A DNA stretch of 64,000 nucleotides from Acephala macrosclerotiorum (lineage: Eukaryota; Ascomycota; Leotiomycetes; Helotiales; Mollisiaceae): contig MU119220.1 in the NCBI GenBank assembly GCA_014904845.1, forward strand, positions 310,001 through 374,000, read 5' to 3'. Shown here in pieces: positions 48,570-61,100 of this stretch; position 1 is the first letter of the stretch, and each line of letters opens with the position of its first letter. Under the pieces are notes generated by a model. The model searched no databases. It saw nothing but the letters and a program-made list of their open reading frames with translations, and had not been told where the DNA came from. The translations under genes were made by a program, and so were the position numbers.

Positions 48570-50232
48570 ATGTTGTCCAAGAAAAGTAAGCCACTCGACC
48601 TTCTCGCACTTTGCGCCAGCAAGAAAAACCTCCTCTCTAACACCTTCGCAGATGGCGCACGAGCGTCTCCTACAGCCTCAGACCTCGACCCAGAGCCAGC
48701 ACCCAAGTACGAGACGAACAACTACTACGACCCCAACGCTAACCTCCCACACAATGGCAACAACCCCGAATTCAACAACCTCAACGTCGTTTGCCCCCCA
48801 CACACAACCGAAAAGAAACTCATGGCCAAAATCGACCTCCGCGTGATCCCCTTCCTCTGCATCCTCTACCTCCTCGCCTTCCTCGACCGTGTCAACATCG
48901 CCAATGCCCGCTCCTTCGGTCTAGCCAAAGACCTCGACCTCAAAGCCAACGAGTTCAATACTGCGTTGACGATCTTCTTCATCCCATACGTTATCTTCGA
49001 GATTCCGTCCAATATCTTCCTGAAGAAGTTTTCGCCGAGGATCTGGTTGTCGAGTTGTATGTTTCTGTTTGGTCTGGTTTCTATATGCCAAGGGTTGGTG
49101 TCGAATTATGGGGGTCTCCTTACAACGAGATTCTTTTTGGGCTTGTTTGAAGCGGGCATGTTTCCGGGGTGTTTCTATTTGATTGGGATGTGGTATAAAC
49201 GATCAGAAGCGCAGCGCCGGTATTCCTTCTTTTTCGGCAGTGCAACACTCGCTGGCGCATTTGGTGGTCTTCTTGCCTCTGCAATAGGGAAGATGGATGG
49301 GTTGAGAGGCTATCACGGATGGCGCTGGATCTTCATCCTAGAAGGTGTACTAACCTGCGTTGTCGCCTTAACGTTCTTCTTTCTCATCCCTTCCTTTCCC
49401 GAAGATGCGAAATGGCTTACAGCTGAGGAACGAGAATACGTAAAAGCTCGTCTCCAAGCAGATCAAGGTCGTTCCGCCGCCGAACGAAAGATTACAGCTC
49501 GAGACGTTGGAAGAGTATTCAAGGACTTCAAGGTCATTCTTGGAGGATTCATGTATTTCGGCATGATCGTACCAGCATACGGCTACGCATTCTTTGCGCC
49601 GACCATTATTGGAACGTATGGGTACAGCCCTATCTCAACACAACTCCACAGCGTCCCTCCCTGGGCCTGCGCCTTCGTATTCGCCATGATAATAGCAACC
49701 TGCTCCGACTTCACACGGCACCGATTCCTCTTCACCATCATCCCTATATCAGTCGCTATCGCCGGCTTCGCAATCCTAATCACAGTCCACCACAACAAAC
49801 ACCTCGAATACGCGGCGTTGTTTTTGGTGGCGGTGGGGGCGTATAGTGCGATGCCAGTGATTGTTTGTTGGTTTAATATGAATCTCGGCGGCCACCACAG
49901 ACGCGCTGTTGGTACAGCATGGCAAATTGGATTCGGTAATATTGGAGGAATTATTGCTACGTATGCGTTCCTTTCGACGGATGCTCCTTACTACAAGAAG
50001 GGGTACAGTATATGTCTCGCTTTCTTGTGTTTGAGTGCGTTTAGTTGCTTGTTGTATGGGGCGGCGGTGACGTGGGAGAATAGGAGGAGGGAGAGAGCGA
50101 TTGTTGATGTGGGGTTGACGGAATATGAGAAGACAGAGATGGGGGTGAGTGAAATTTCTTTCGTATTTGAGGTGAGAATGAAGTACTGACCAGTCACAGG
50201 ACATGAGCCCAGATTACCGATATCTACTGTGA
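48570..50232 (+). CDS. MFS transporter, anion:cation symporter (ACS/allantoate-nicotinate permease) family, 513 aa
   Basis: Exons are 48570-48585, 48652-50144 and 50200-50232. Intron 1 (66 bp; GTAAGC, branch CTAAC, CGCAG) is a multiple of 3 without stops, so unspliced models carry 22 extra residues. Intron 2 (55 bp; GTGAGT, branch TACTGAC, CACAG) adds the family-typical C-terminus PDYRYLL. Twelve TM helices are expected. Visible signatures are DLRVIPFLCILYLLAFLDRVNI (TM1), FFIPYVIFEIPSN (TM2), RFFLGLFEAGMFPG (TM4) and GWRWIFILEG with SFPEDAKWL before the central loop. Family members import organic anions such as nicotinate, allantoate or carboxylates across the plasma membrane. The substrate cannot be read from sequence. 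The ATG at 48570 is preferred to the in-frame one at 48390, because the upstream stretch is leader-like. Confidence 0.9.
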
Positions 50233-50337
50233 CGAAGGTCGTTAGATCATCAAGTATTCCTAAAGATCTACGATAACATCTAATGAAGAAATGAAGTTCA
50301 GAACACAGCTCACGTTGCGTACCAGATAGCCGATCAA

Positions 50338-50625
50338 GTGGCTAAGCCTAGAATTGTACATATTCAACCCCAACTGCAAACCCCCACCCCCACCAAGAAG
50401 TCAACCAATGATTTCACCTCGAACTTGGTGCATATCTACAGAACCAGCATCGCTCCGGCCATTGTCCTGCAGATCAGTAAACCCAGAGACATTCTAGACG
50501 TTGATTTAAACGTCGATGGTTACGTTTGTTGTGTGTCGTATGAATCCGATAACATTCTAAACATGGACCTGAAAGTTGAAGACCTCATCTATTGCACAAA
50601 TCCAACGAGGCTAAGGAAATCTTAG
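50338..50625 (+). CDS. Small hypothetical ORF with internal peptide repeat
   Basis: 95 codons from ATG to TAG. The C-terminal half is two copies of a ~22-residue unit (RDILDVDLNVDGYVCC... and DNILNMDLKVEDLIYC...), so it contains a degenerate ~65-bp tandem repeat. It begins about 105 bp after the transporter stop. No known domain; it may be just repeat DNA that happens to be open. Confidence 0.25.
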   Translation: MAKPRIVHIQPQLQTPTPTKKSTNDFTSNLVHIYRTSIAPAIVLQISKPRDILDVDLNVDGYVCCVSYESDNILNMDLKVEDLIYCTNPTRLRKS

Positions 50626-51917
50626 CGGACATTTATTTGTTGCATATCGCAGTTTCTCACGAGAGAGGGGACATTAAGGCTAACAAGGTGAAAAGGAGCT
50701 GGATGCCTATATGCCGCTCCTCTCCGCCCCGCCGCTGCCGCTCTCTATTAATATTCTTAGCGTTTTGATTGTTCCCTATTTTCCCGAAGCATATTCATTG
50801 CATCGCCTTGTGTTCAGTCTCAGAGAGAAAACAGCATTCGGCTGGAGCTCTGTACTCATCTTTGTATGTCTTTAGCTCTAAGCTTCTGCGGCACGGTTAA
50901 TATATTCGACATCGGGAGTGTATTCCGGAGTCCCGGTATCTAATAATCTGCATATCAGGACCCGTGCTTTGGGATCAAGCTTTCGCCATGGCAAACTTAA
51001 TATTCAACATCCAACGGTTCCGATGGACCTCGGCTGTAGAGTGAGCGGTTCTCCTCGGATGCTTGACTCTCCCAGAGATATGCCGAGTTCCAGTGTTCAC
51101 CTGCAGTCTCCACTTCAACGCTTTAAATGTCGGCTTCCGGGTCTTCTACGTATCTATTATTCGAGAATCTGCAACTAATCTGGTTGGCTGCTTGTTGGTA
51201 GGGATCATTTCAGTGGCATTTTACCGGTGTCCAGAGCGTGTCAAACACCCAAATCGAGATCCACTGCCTAACGAGTAAAGCGACCGCAAATGATGGGAGA
51301 TATCCATCTGCATGTTGCAATCAAGGCGCCTAGGTCTCTATCACCATTAATCTGGACCGATATCTACGAAATCAAGATAAGATCCAAGTGGATCATGATG
51401 CAGATCGGATCTCCGAGTTACTTCTCTCCCAACCTGTTCAATATGTCATATACTTGTCTCTCAGGCCTCATTGTTTTCAGTACCCCTTTTCCATTTCTTC
51501 TATCTCTACACAGTCTCTCCACACGCGCGAGATGTCCGGATACCAACCTCATTGCTCGGTGGCAGAGAAATGGCAAACCTTCAAGCACGTATTCAGCAGT
51601 CGCCAAGCATTCTCAGATGCTTTGTACGTCGGGCTCACAGTTGATAGCGATGGCCAACTCAATACTTGGATTAATGAAGGTCATTATGGATCTCAATGCT
51701 CTCAATCTCAAGTCGGTTACTGATCCTATTGGCAGATCTCAAATCAACGCCGCGAGACAAGTAGAGTGAGTGAGAATTTGCTAATATGGATGCAGTATAG
51801 TCATGGTATAATTACCTCGTTCTTTATTTCGGTGTTGGGTTCAGGAATCGGTCCCTTGGTTCTGTACGTCGAAGTTCTACTTCAACTTATTTCGTAGTTA
51901 CGGACGGGTTAAGGGCG
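50626..51917. other. Unassigned region
   Basis: Several overlapping open frames of 60-160 codons (for example 51388-51723 and 51290-51769). None has a domain or convincing splice context. Repeated 'GATC'-rich phrases near 51350-51410. Probably decayed intergenic DNA. Confidence 0.3.
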
Positions 51918-52047
51918 CTACACTACTCGCCGTCGTACTCACCTTATATTCTCGTCCTCCCCATTAGAAAAAAAAAAGACTTTCTCTTCCCTTTTCTTTT
52001 TGGAAGAGTCTTTTTTTCTAAGGTGAGTACGACGGCAAGTAGTGTAG
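51918..52047. repeat. 130-bp hairpin: 29-bp inverted repeats around a second A/T-rich stem
   Basis: The left arm (51918-51946) and right arm (52019-52047) are reverse complements with one mismatch. Inside, an A-rich and a T-rich run with AGACTTTCTCTTCC and GGAAGAGTCT form another imperfect stem. It lies about 90 bp before a permease pseudogene begins. It could be a foldback/MITE element, a terminator-like structure or a rearrangement scar. Confidence 0.8.
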
Positions 52048-52097
52048 TGGGAGAGGACTGTCGTTCTGGCTGCCTCGGTACCATCTCTTCTCGCTTT

Positions 52098-52130
52098 ATC
52101 TCTCTCTTTCCGTCGTCGTCGTCGTCGCAG
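52098..52130. repeat. Short GTC/CGT microsatellite
   Basis: About six GTC units (CCGTCGTCGTCGTCGTCGC) just upstream of the permease pseudogene. Confidence 0.8.
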
Positions 52131-52139
52131 CCACGACGC

Positions 52140-53105
52140 GTCGCGATGCCTACCTGGAGTTGAGCTACTGCTGACAGAACGCAGACAATGATCGGAATTG
52201 GCCTCTCATGGTGGCAGTCTATCATCGTGATCTTCCCTCTCTCAGTTCATTGCTTCTCTTGCAATCTTCTTCGCGTCTTGAGTGGGCGCTGTCTGCTACA
52301 TTGGATACCCTTGTGTCGCCAGGTTAGTCTTCGGTATGTATAGCAGTTACTACCACGTCGGTGCGAGGGCAGCTCTTGCTTAGATCTGGTATGGAGTGCA
52401 AGGTTCGTTCTCCTCTACTCTCTCAACCAAACTTCCACTGATATTTGATACAGTGTACTCAGCAACCAATCTCCTCGACAACATGCTCCGTGCCATCTTC
52501 GGCCACTCGTACACCAAGATTCCGAACCACATCCCGCTCTCCCAAGGCATCACTTCACGCGTTCTGCTGTGCTTCTTCCTCGTTTGGATTTGTCAACTTG
52601 CTCTCTGCGCATTGAGACCTTATTAACTGAATAAGTTCTTCTGCGTGAAGAGCTTTTTGGTTACTCCTGCTGTCATTGGATTGTTCATTTTCTGCACGGT
52701 CAACACAAAGGGAAATCTTGGACCGCTATATGGCAGTACCACTTCTGGAGGAGCCTTTGGGTGGTTCTTCATGTATGCTATCAATGCTGGGATGGGGTGA
52801 GTTCTTCGATTCGACGCGTCTTAGTCACGATGCTGATGCAGGAAGCAACAATGCTACGTACATTACCAATCAGCCAGATATGACGAGATAGAGCAAGACT
52901 TTGAATGGATGCCGATGGCCACAGGTGGTGCGTAATTCCCTAAACTCCGAGGAACACTTTCACAGACATTTCAAAGATCGTCAATCCTCTCACCGTCACC
53001 ATCTCTGCCTCCTTCGGCATCCTAGCTACCGCTGCTGTCAATCCCTACGAAAGCATGCTCCAGACTTTTATGCAGAAAAAAATAGGTGAGAGCACAGACA
53101 GCTGA
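52140..53105 (+). pseudogene. NCS1-family (uracil/allantoin-type) permease pseudogene
   Basis: Conserved NCS1 blocks appear in order: MIGIGLSWWQSIIVIF, GAVCYIGYP, ARLVFGMYSSYYHVGARAAL, IWYGVQ, LDNMLRAIFGHSY, IPNHIPLSQGIT, FLVTPAVIG, GAFGWFFMYAINAG, NNATYITNQPDMTR and TVTISASFGILATAAVNP. Two or three old introns are still visible (GTTCGT...ATACAG near 52400-52455; GTGAGT...GCAG near 52797-52842; GTGCGT...TTCACAG near 52927-52968). It is disabled by TGA 52161, a 1-bp frameshift near 52235, TGA 52279, TAG 52381, TAA 52624 and TAG 52889. Both ends are missing: no N-terminal helix, and nothing beyond the ATAAVNP block. Composition is ordinary, with no RIP, so it is a decayed single-copy gene rather than a repeat. 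Confidence 0.85.
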
Positions 53106-53435
53106 GGAGGGCCTCTGATTGGGTGCTCTCATTTGCGACTGGATCTGCCAAGAATGAGAGCGAGAGGGGGGGCAATTTGAGGCTCGGTGCAGCACGGCAA
53201 GCTAAAAATCCACTCCTCATTTCCCAGAGATCTGCCTCTGTCTCTATCCTCCTCTCCTGCCTATGCCTGCACACCCGGCTACGCCTATTATTCCCACGCA
53301 TAAGGACTTGCCCAAACCAAACTTTTGATTTTAAAATGATTCCTTTTATCCTCGTTTTCTTGACGTTAATATTCAAGAAATAGACCTGAAAGCACTTCTA
53401 AAGCACGTCCAGCAACTTTTTTTTTAATCGGCCTG
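53106..53435. other. Unassigned DNA between pseudogene and repeat
   Basis: Ordinary composition. 86- and 102-codon open frames on opposite strands, with no recognisable content. Confidence 0.3.
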
Positions 53436-53439
53436 AAGT

Positions 53440-53602
53440 ATCCCGAGAGCATTCCGAAAGGCAAGGGCCTTTATAGGTGCTTAGAATATTTTGGGTAGCT
53501 TTAATCTTTAATCTCAACCCTTACAAGTGTTCGGAATCTTCTCGGGTAGCTTTAGCCTTTGTTTTTGACCCCTATAAAAGCATACGGAAGCTCTGATAGC
53601 AC
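53440..53602. repeat. Degenerate tandem repeat, period about 53 bp, at the edge of the second AT-rich block
   Basis: Phrases GTGCTTAGAATATTTTGGGT and GTGTTCGGAATCTTCTCGGG, each followed by AGCTTTA and an ACCCTTACA/ACCCCTATAA ending, mark two copies. Partial copies lie on either side (AGCATTCCGAA; AGCATACGGAA). Confidence 0.6.
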
Positions 53603-54266
53603 AGTGTTGACGCCCAGATATCCGACGATTCCAAGAGGTCAGTACAATCGGGTCACATTAAAACTCGTCACGTGAATTTCGGTACCTCAATTTTATTCTT
53701 TTTATAACTTTCTTTTAAATAGATAAAATTATATTATTAAAATAATAATATAAACATTAATATATATTATATATATTAATAATATATTTTATAATTAATT
53801 TTTAAAAATTAAAAAATATATATAAATTTTTTATTATATTAAACTTGAATTTGTTAATTAAATAAAGTTTTAAAATAAAAATTAATTATAAATTTGTAAA
53901 TCTTTTATAAAGTTTAAACTATAATAAAAAGAAATATATTTTATTTTTAATAAATACTTTAAATTTAATCTTTTAAAACTTGTAAATTTACGAAAAATAA
54001 ACGAAAATAAGTAAAAAATAACGAAAATCTTAATATTTAAAAAATTATTACTTAAGAATTCTCTTTTTAAAACTTTTAAAACTTTTAAAAATATACTAAA
54101 TTTACTTTGACTTTATTTTATATTAAAAGGCTTAATTATAATATTTTTGTTTATAATACTATTTATTATTAAAAAGTTTTAAAATATATTAAAAATATAT
54201 AATTTATTTTGTAAATATATTATTTATATAAATAAATGAGATTTAAATTTAAATAAATATTTTTAT

Positions 54267-54466
54267 TGTTAGTAATATTAGAGTACTCGAGTATATCAAC
54301 ATATCACGTTCAATAATCGTAGTCTTTACGTATTGAGTATGAAAATTGTTAATTGTCTAAAAAAATTAAATTTAAAATTGAAAGTATTGATATACTTTCA
54401 AGTTCTACGTTAGCTCTCTTTATCTAGAGCACGTGATAAGCACGTGCATATGTCCCGATACTAACA
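54267..54466 (+). repeat. LTR, left copy (200 bp), perfect 8-bp inverted ends
   Basis: TGTTAGTA...TACTAACA. It contains the palindromic pair CACGTGATAAGCACGTGC (54430-54447) and retains C in many contexts, so it is less mutated than its surroundings. Confidence 0.8.
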
Positions 54467-55965
54467 ATCTCTATTTTTGTAGTAGAGATCCAGTCTACTT
54501 TCTAGTGTAATTTTTCATTCAATCGTAGACTCAATAAATAGTCTCGTAGTTTAAAAGTCTAATATTTATAAGACGACTATAGAAAATCGTTCGTTCAAAA
54601 GAACAAAATAGAAAATCTCGTGATTACACTAATTATATTATAAACTCTTTATAAAATTACAACTTTTTCGTATAATACCAATTAAACAATTTTTAAAAAA
54701 AGAAAAACTTACTTTAAAATAAAAAATATTCTCTAATTTTAATACTTCGTATTGTATTTATTTTTTCTTTTATATATATATTTCAATTTTTGTTTTAATC
54801 AATTTTTTCTTTTCGTAAAATTAATATAAAATTTAATTTAATAATATTTTAATTGTAATAAAAAAAGTATTACAAATTGCGTTGTTTTAATTTTCAATTG
54901 TTCGTATATTTATAAAAAAATTAAAAAAAAATTAATTAATACGTAAATTAATAATCGAAATTAAAAAAGTAATTAAATTAATAATTCAATTATTTTATAT
55001 TCGAATTATAAAAATTTTTTCTATTTATATTATACTTTAAAAAATCGTATTTTATATAATCAATAAATTTCTATTCGTAATATTAATCGCGTTATATAAT
55101 TGTTAAAAATATTAATAATTCGATGTATTTTAAATACGATCGATTTCTTACAATATAATATTTTAATTAATTTGAAATTCAATTAATAAAATCGAAATTT
55201 ATTAAAACGTAAAAAATTTTTAAAATTGATTTACTATAATAAAAAAAATTGTATTTATTATTATTATTAATAAAATTAAAAAATTAATAATAAAATAAAT
55301 AAATCAAATAATAAAATTATAAAATCAATAATCAAATATTTTAATTTACAATTTACGTAATTAATTAATAATAATCAATTATATTTTTGTATTTTTAAAA
55401 ATTTAATTCGAAATAAATTAATTCATTCGATTTAAAAAAACAAAATTTTAATCTTATTTTCGATTCTATTTCTTTTTATTTATTTTTTTATTTTAATCGT
55501 AAAATTATTCGTATTAATAAACGTTTACAAAATTTTATTTAAATTGAATTTTATTATAGTATTTATCAAATTATCGTTTTTATATATTTATTATATTTTT
55601 TACAATTTTTTACGTTTGTATAATTATTTTAAAATTATAATATCAATTATAAAACGTTTTTCGTTTATTGTTTTTAATTTTATTAAATAATCGTATAAAA
55701 AATACAAATTCGTATAAACAATAATAAAAATATTAAATAAATCGAATTATTTTACGATTATATTAATAATAAAAATTATTATAATTATTATATTTATTTT
55801 ATTAATTATTCTATAAATTTTAAACATTAAAATACTTTTAATAATTTTTTTATATTTTATAGAATTTTAATATATCAAATTATTTTTTATTTTAAAATCG
55901 TTTTTCGTTCGAGTTTTATTAGCGATTATAATTACATATTCAATCTACGAATTCAAATCGATATT

Positions 55966-56161
55966 TGTCGATTACACAGAGATACTTATTAATAAACCAT
56001 ATGCAAAGAATAAAAATCTAAGTTTTATACTTTGCAATTGTTATAATTGTTGTTTATTCTAGTAGAAAGTGCACAAAAATTGAAAGATATAATCTCAACT
56101 TTAGCGCAATTGAGACTAGTCTCAATGCAGTCTAGTATTGCACGTGACTATTGTTCTAATA
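55966..56161 (-). repeat. 196-bp LTR, copy A
   Basis: Minus-strand LTR ending ATCGACA. CACGTG at 56141-56146. Least mutated of the three copies. Confidence 0.8.
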
Positions 56162-57764
56162 CTGGCAATTCTTTCTTTTTATTAAAACAATCAATTCAAT
56201 TAATTTAATCAAATCAATGTTTTTGTTTTCTATTTTTATCGTAAATTATTATTATGTAAAACTTGTCAATATTTCAATAATTCAAAAAATAATTAAAAAA
56301 AACACGTAATTAAATTTTAAAAATAGTACTAATAAATTAACGTTGTTTTCGAAATTCATTGGTAATTATAATCGTTGATCGAAAGTTATAAAGATCGAAA
56401 TTGAGAGATTTTTTTCTTTTTTGATTTTACAAATCAAATAATAATAATATTAAAATATTAATATTTTTTTATTTTATTATCGATTATTTTATTTTTTTAA
56501 TACTTTTTTTTTTACTATTTAAAGTAATTGAAATAAATCGATACGTTTTGTCGTAAATAAAGTAATAAATACTTTTAATATTATCGATTTTATATTAATA
56601 TTTATATTTGTATTAATATTTATATTTATTATTGATTTAAAAAAGTTTATAGAGTTTTTTAACGATTTAAAAAAGTATTTTAACGATTTAGAAAAGTTTT
56701 TTAATAATTCAATAAAATCTTTTAATAATTTAAATAATAATTTAAAAGTTTGTTTTATAGTATTATTATTATTCGTTGAAATCAAATAATATTTTTTTTA
56801 TTAAATCGAGAAAACAAAATATATAGTAATTTAATAAACAAATATTTTTGCGTGTAATTATAAAATCGATTGTAAAATTGTAATTTGAAATTTAATTATT
56901 ATTTGTTTATATAGAATTAATAAAATCAATATTTGAAATTGTTGAAATTTTCAAATAATGTAAGAGATTTTGTAAATAATTATTTAAAGACGTAAAATTC
57001 TTTGAATAATTGTTTCGAGTAATATAAAACTTTGTAAATAATTGTTTAAAAATATAAAATTCTTCGAATAATTATTCGAGTAATATAAGATTCTACGAGT
57101 AATATTGAGACTTTGTAAGTTTAAAACGACGTTTTATAAAATGTGATCGTAGAATAATACGATTTGCGCGTATTGTAAATTGATTGATTTGTAATTATAA
57201 AAAAAAAGTTTATCGAAATAAAATTGTAAATAAAGTACGAATTTTCGAAAAATATTTAAATAATTATTTGTAAAATACGAAACGTCGTAAAGTATTTGAA
57301 AAATATTTGTTTTTATTAATAAAAAATATTTGTTTTATTGAATGAACGAGAATTTAATAAAAAAATCGTCGTAATATTTTAATCGTAAAATCGATTATTT
57401 GTAATAAGAAAAAAAATTTTATTATATTCTTTCGAATTTTTTGTAAACGTCGATTTTATTTTTATTACAAATTTGAATAATTTATAAAAAAAAAAAATTT
57501 TGTTTTATATTTTTTCGAGTTATTATAAATTTCGTTTTTATTCGACGTAATAAACGCAAATTTAAAAAATAAATAAATAAATAAATTTTCGATTTATAAT
57601 TTTTTAAATTTTTAAAAGTTTTTATAATATTTCGATTTTTTAAATAAGAAAACAATTTATTTTTTCTTTAATACGTTATTATATCGAAATAAAAATACGA
57701 TTTCGATTTTTTTATAAACGTTTTTTTTATATAATATTTAATTATAAAATTGATTATTAATTAA

Positions 57765-57960
57765 TATCGATTATATAAAAATATTTATTAATAAATTATA
57801 TATAAAAAATAAAAATTTAAATTTTATATTTTGTAATTATTATAATCGTTATTTATTTTAATAGAAAATGCATAAAAATTAAAAAATATAATCTCAATTT
57901 TAGCGCAGTTGAGACTAGTCCCAATACAGCCTAGTATTGCACGTGACCATTGTTTCAATA
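57765..57960 (-). repeat. 196-bp LTR, copy B
   Basis: Same length as A and C; starts TATTGAAACA on the minus strand (mutated TGTTGAAACA). CACGTG at 57940-57945. Confidence 0.8.
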
Positions 57961-58156
57961 TGTCGATTATATAGAGATATTTATTAATAGATTATACGTA
58001 AAAAATAAGAATTTAAATTTTATATTTTGTAATTATTATAATTATTGTTTATTCTAGTAAAAAGTGCATAAGAATTGAAAAATATAATCTCAATTTTAAT
58101 ACAATTAAAACTAGTTCTAATGCAGTCTAGTACTGCACGTGACTATTGTTTCAACA
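57961..58156 (-). repeat. 196-bp LTR, copy C, directly abutting copy B
   Basis: Intact minus-strand ends TGTTGAAACA...ATCGACA. CACGTG at 58136-58141. Confidence 0.85.
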
Positions 58157-61100
58157 ATATTATTAACGTATAAATTATTTACAAATACGAATATTTTAAT
58201 TGTTTTTAAATCGATCAAAATATAATAAATATTACGCGATAAATTATTTTATTATTATTTTAATTTTTTATTTAAAATTATTACGTTTTTTTTTATTGAA
58301 ATTTGATATTATATAACGATTAATAAATTAAAAACAATTTTTAATTAACAAATAAACGCAATATATATTTCTCGAGTTTATTATTTTTAATATTAATTAA
58401 AATAATCTATAATTTTTAAATCGATAAATTCGATTTTTTTATTTTAATTTTTCTATTTAAATCGTATTTTGTTTTTGTTTTACAATTATATAATTTCATT
58501 GTTAAATATTAATTAATTTATAAATATTAAATATTAAATATTTTTTACTTGCAATTTAATCTCTTTTAATTTCTTTTTTTCCAAGTCTACAAATTACAAT
58601 ATTAATAATTTTAATATATCGTTTATTTATATACTAATAATTTCGAATATTTTTTTATTTTTTTTAATCAAAAAATAAAAATTATATATCAAAAATTCTA
58701 TTTTCAATTCGAAAATATAATATTTATAATATATAATAAATTAATAAATATTTATTTTTACAAATTTATACAATAATTTCTTTATAATTATAATTGTTTT
58801 TTTGAGATAAAAATGTATTATTTTTTTTAATAAATTAACAAAAATTATTCGTTAAATTGAAATTTATAATTGTATATATATTTATATAACGTTTTGTAAT
58901 TATATTATAAAATTGTAATTTTAAATTAAAATTAAAATCAAAATTAAAATTGCTTTTTAATTTACTCGTTAAATAATAAAAATTTTTATAAAAATAAATT
59001 TTTTTAATTTGTTATTAAAAATTTAAATTACGATTTTCATTTTCTTATATAATTTATTTATTATTTTATTTTTAATTTCGTGTATTAATTTAAATTTAAA
59101 AATTGAAATATTTTTATACGTAATTAAATCGTATTATATAAATTTAAATACGTTTTTTATAAACAATTTATTTTATTTTTTTTATTATAAAATTTTGAAA
59201 AAATTTTCAAATATAATAATAATTTTTTTTTTTTGTAATTTGATTGTAAATTTTATATTCGTTTTTTTTTATTTATTATATAAATTATATTGATCGTAAT
59301 TTCTTTTTCTATATAATATTAATTAAAGTTTTTATTATTCGTAAAATCGCTATTATTATTATTAATATTCGTAAAATTAAAATATTTTTATTCGAAATAA
59401 ATCGTAAATTTAAATTTATTTTTTATATTTTTTAATTGTTTATAATATTTAAATTAATTTTCAATTAAAATTAAATAATTATTATTATCGTTTTTTTGAT
59501 TTTTATTTTTTTATATTATATTTATCGTTTTCAATTTTTCGTTTTTTTATATAGTTTTTATAAATTGTTTTTTTATCGATTTTTTAATCTGCGATTTTCA
59601 AAAGTAAAATTTAATTATAATTAATTTAAAATTTATTAATTCGTAAAATAATTATATAATATTTTTTTCGTTTGTAATTATTAGTAATTTGTATAGTTTT
59701 TTTTATTTTTTGTACTCTTTAAAAATTCAAACTTCGAAATTAATTAATAGATTTAAAATTATTAAAATATTAAAATCGTTTTTTATTATTAATATATTAT
59801 TAATTTATTGTTTAATTTATATACGACAAAATTCGTTTATTGTTTTACGAATTGTATTTATTTTTTTTATTATTAAAGATTTTAAAATATATTTTAAATA
59901 CTAATAAAATTAATACGAATTCGTTCGATTTTATTGAATTATTATAAACTTTTATTACTATTTATAATATTTATTTTTTTGTAATATATTTTATTATTTC
60001 TTTCGATATAATCGTATAAACTCGTCGTAATAAAATATAATATTATTCAATTTTTTTAATAGAATTATATACTTTTATTAAAAATTTTTTCACTTTTATT
60101 ATTATAATTTTTATTTATTATTTGAATTTCGTGAACGTAAAATTTTTTTAAACGTTATAAATTAAAACTTTTAGTAGTTTTAAATACGTATTAATTTAAT
60201 ATTTTTTGATTATATTTTATACAAATTATACAAATATTTTTATAACAAATCGTACGTTTTAAAATCTTATAATAAAATTTATAAATTGTAAAATCGTATT
60301 ACTATTTAAATATATAATATTAACAATTATCGAGTAATTAAACTCGTAATCGTTTATTAAAAAAAATTTAAATCGTTTTAATAATTTTGCGTTTATTTAA
60401 TAATAATAATAAAATTTAATAATTTGTTTTAATTATTAAAATATAAAATTTTTATATTTAATTTTATTGAAAATATTTGCGAATTATTATATTAATAAAT
60501 ATTCAAATTTTTTATATACGCATTATAAATTTATATTTATTAAATAATACTAAATAAATTTTTTTTTTAATTTTATTAATAAAATCTATAAATTTTTTTA
60601 TTTACGTATAATTAATATAATTATATTATTATTACGTTTTTTTATGCGATTTTTTACGTTATTAAATTAGATTTTAAATTTATTTATATTTTTTAAAAAT
60701 AATAAAAATAATATATTATAAAATACAATATAAAAAATAATGTTTTTAATAAAAATATAAATTTTAATTATATTTTCGATTTTTACGTTATTTATTTCGA
60801 ATTAAATTTTTTTTTTATAATTCGAAATATTAAATTTGATCTATAGATCGATTTTTTGTAAAATTATAAATTGATCGTATTTTATAATTAATATAACGAT
60901 TATATTTATATTTAATAAAATACTTTAAAAAAAATTTATAATATATTTATTTGTAAATTGAAAAAAAAAAATTTAATTTGAATTCTTTTTAATTAAACGA
61001 AATACGTCGTTTTTAATTAATAAATATTACATTTTCTAATTATTTAATTTCGCGATTAATTTCTCGATATTAATATATTTTACAATAAAAAAATTAGTTT

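Larger units (their letters stand above)
55966..58156 (-). mobile_element. Short LTR element with one LTR at one end and a tandem LTR pair at the other
   Basis: Three 196-bp LTR copies lie at 55966-56161, 57765-57960 and 57961-58156. The last two abut with no spacer. The internal part (56162-57764, 1.6 kb) is AT-rich without recognisable retroelement proteins, so it is probably non-autonomous. The 5-mer ATATT flanks the whole unit (55961-55965 and 58157-58161), consistent with a target duplication, though in AT-rich DNA this could be chance. LTR sequence (CACGTGC, GACTAGT, TTGAGATTATATTTTTCAAT) is related to the copia-1 LTR. Confidence 0.65.
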
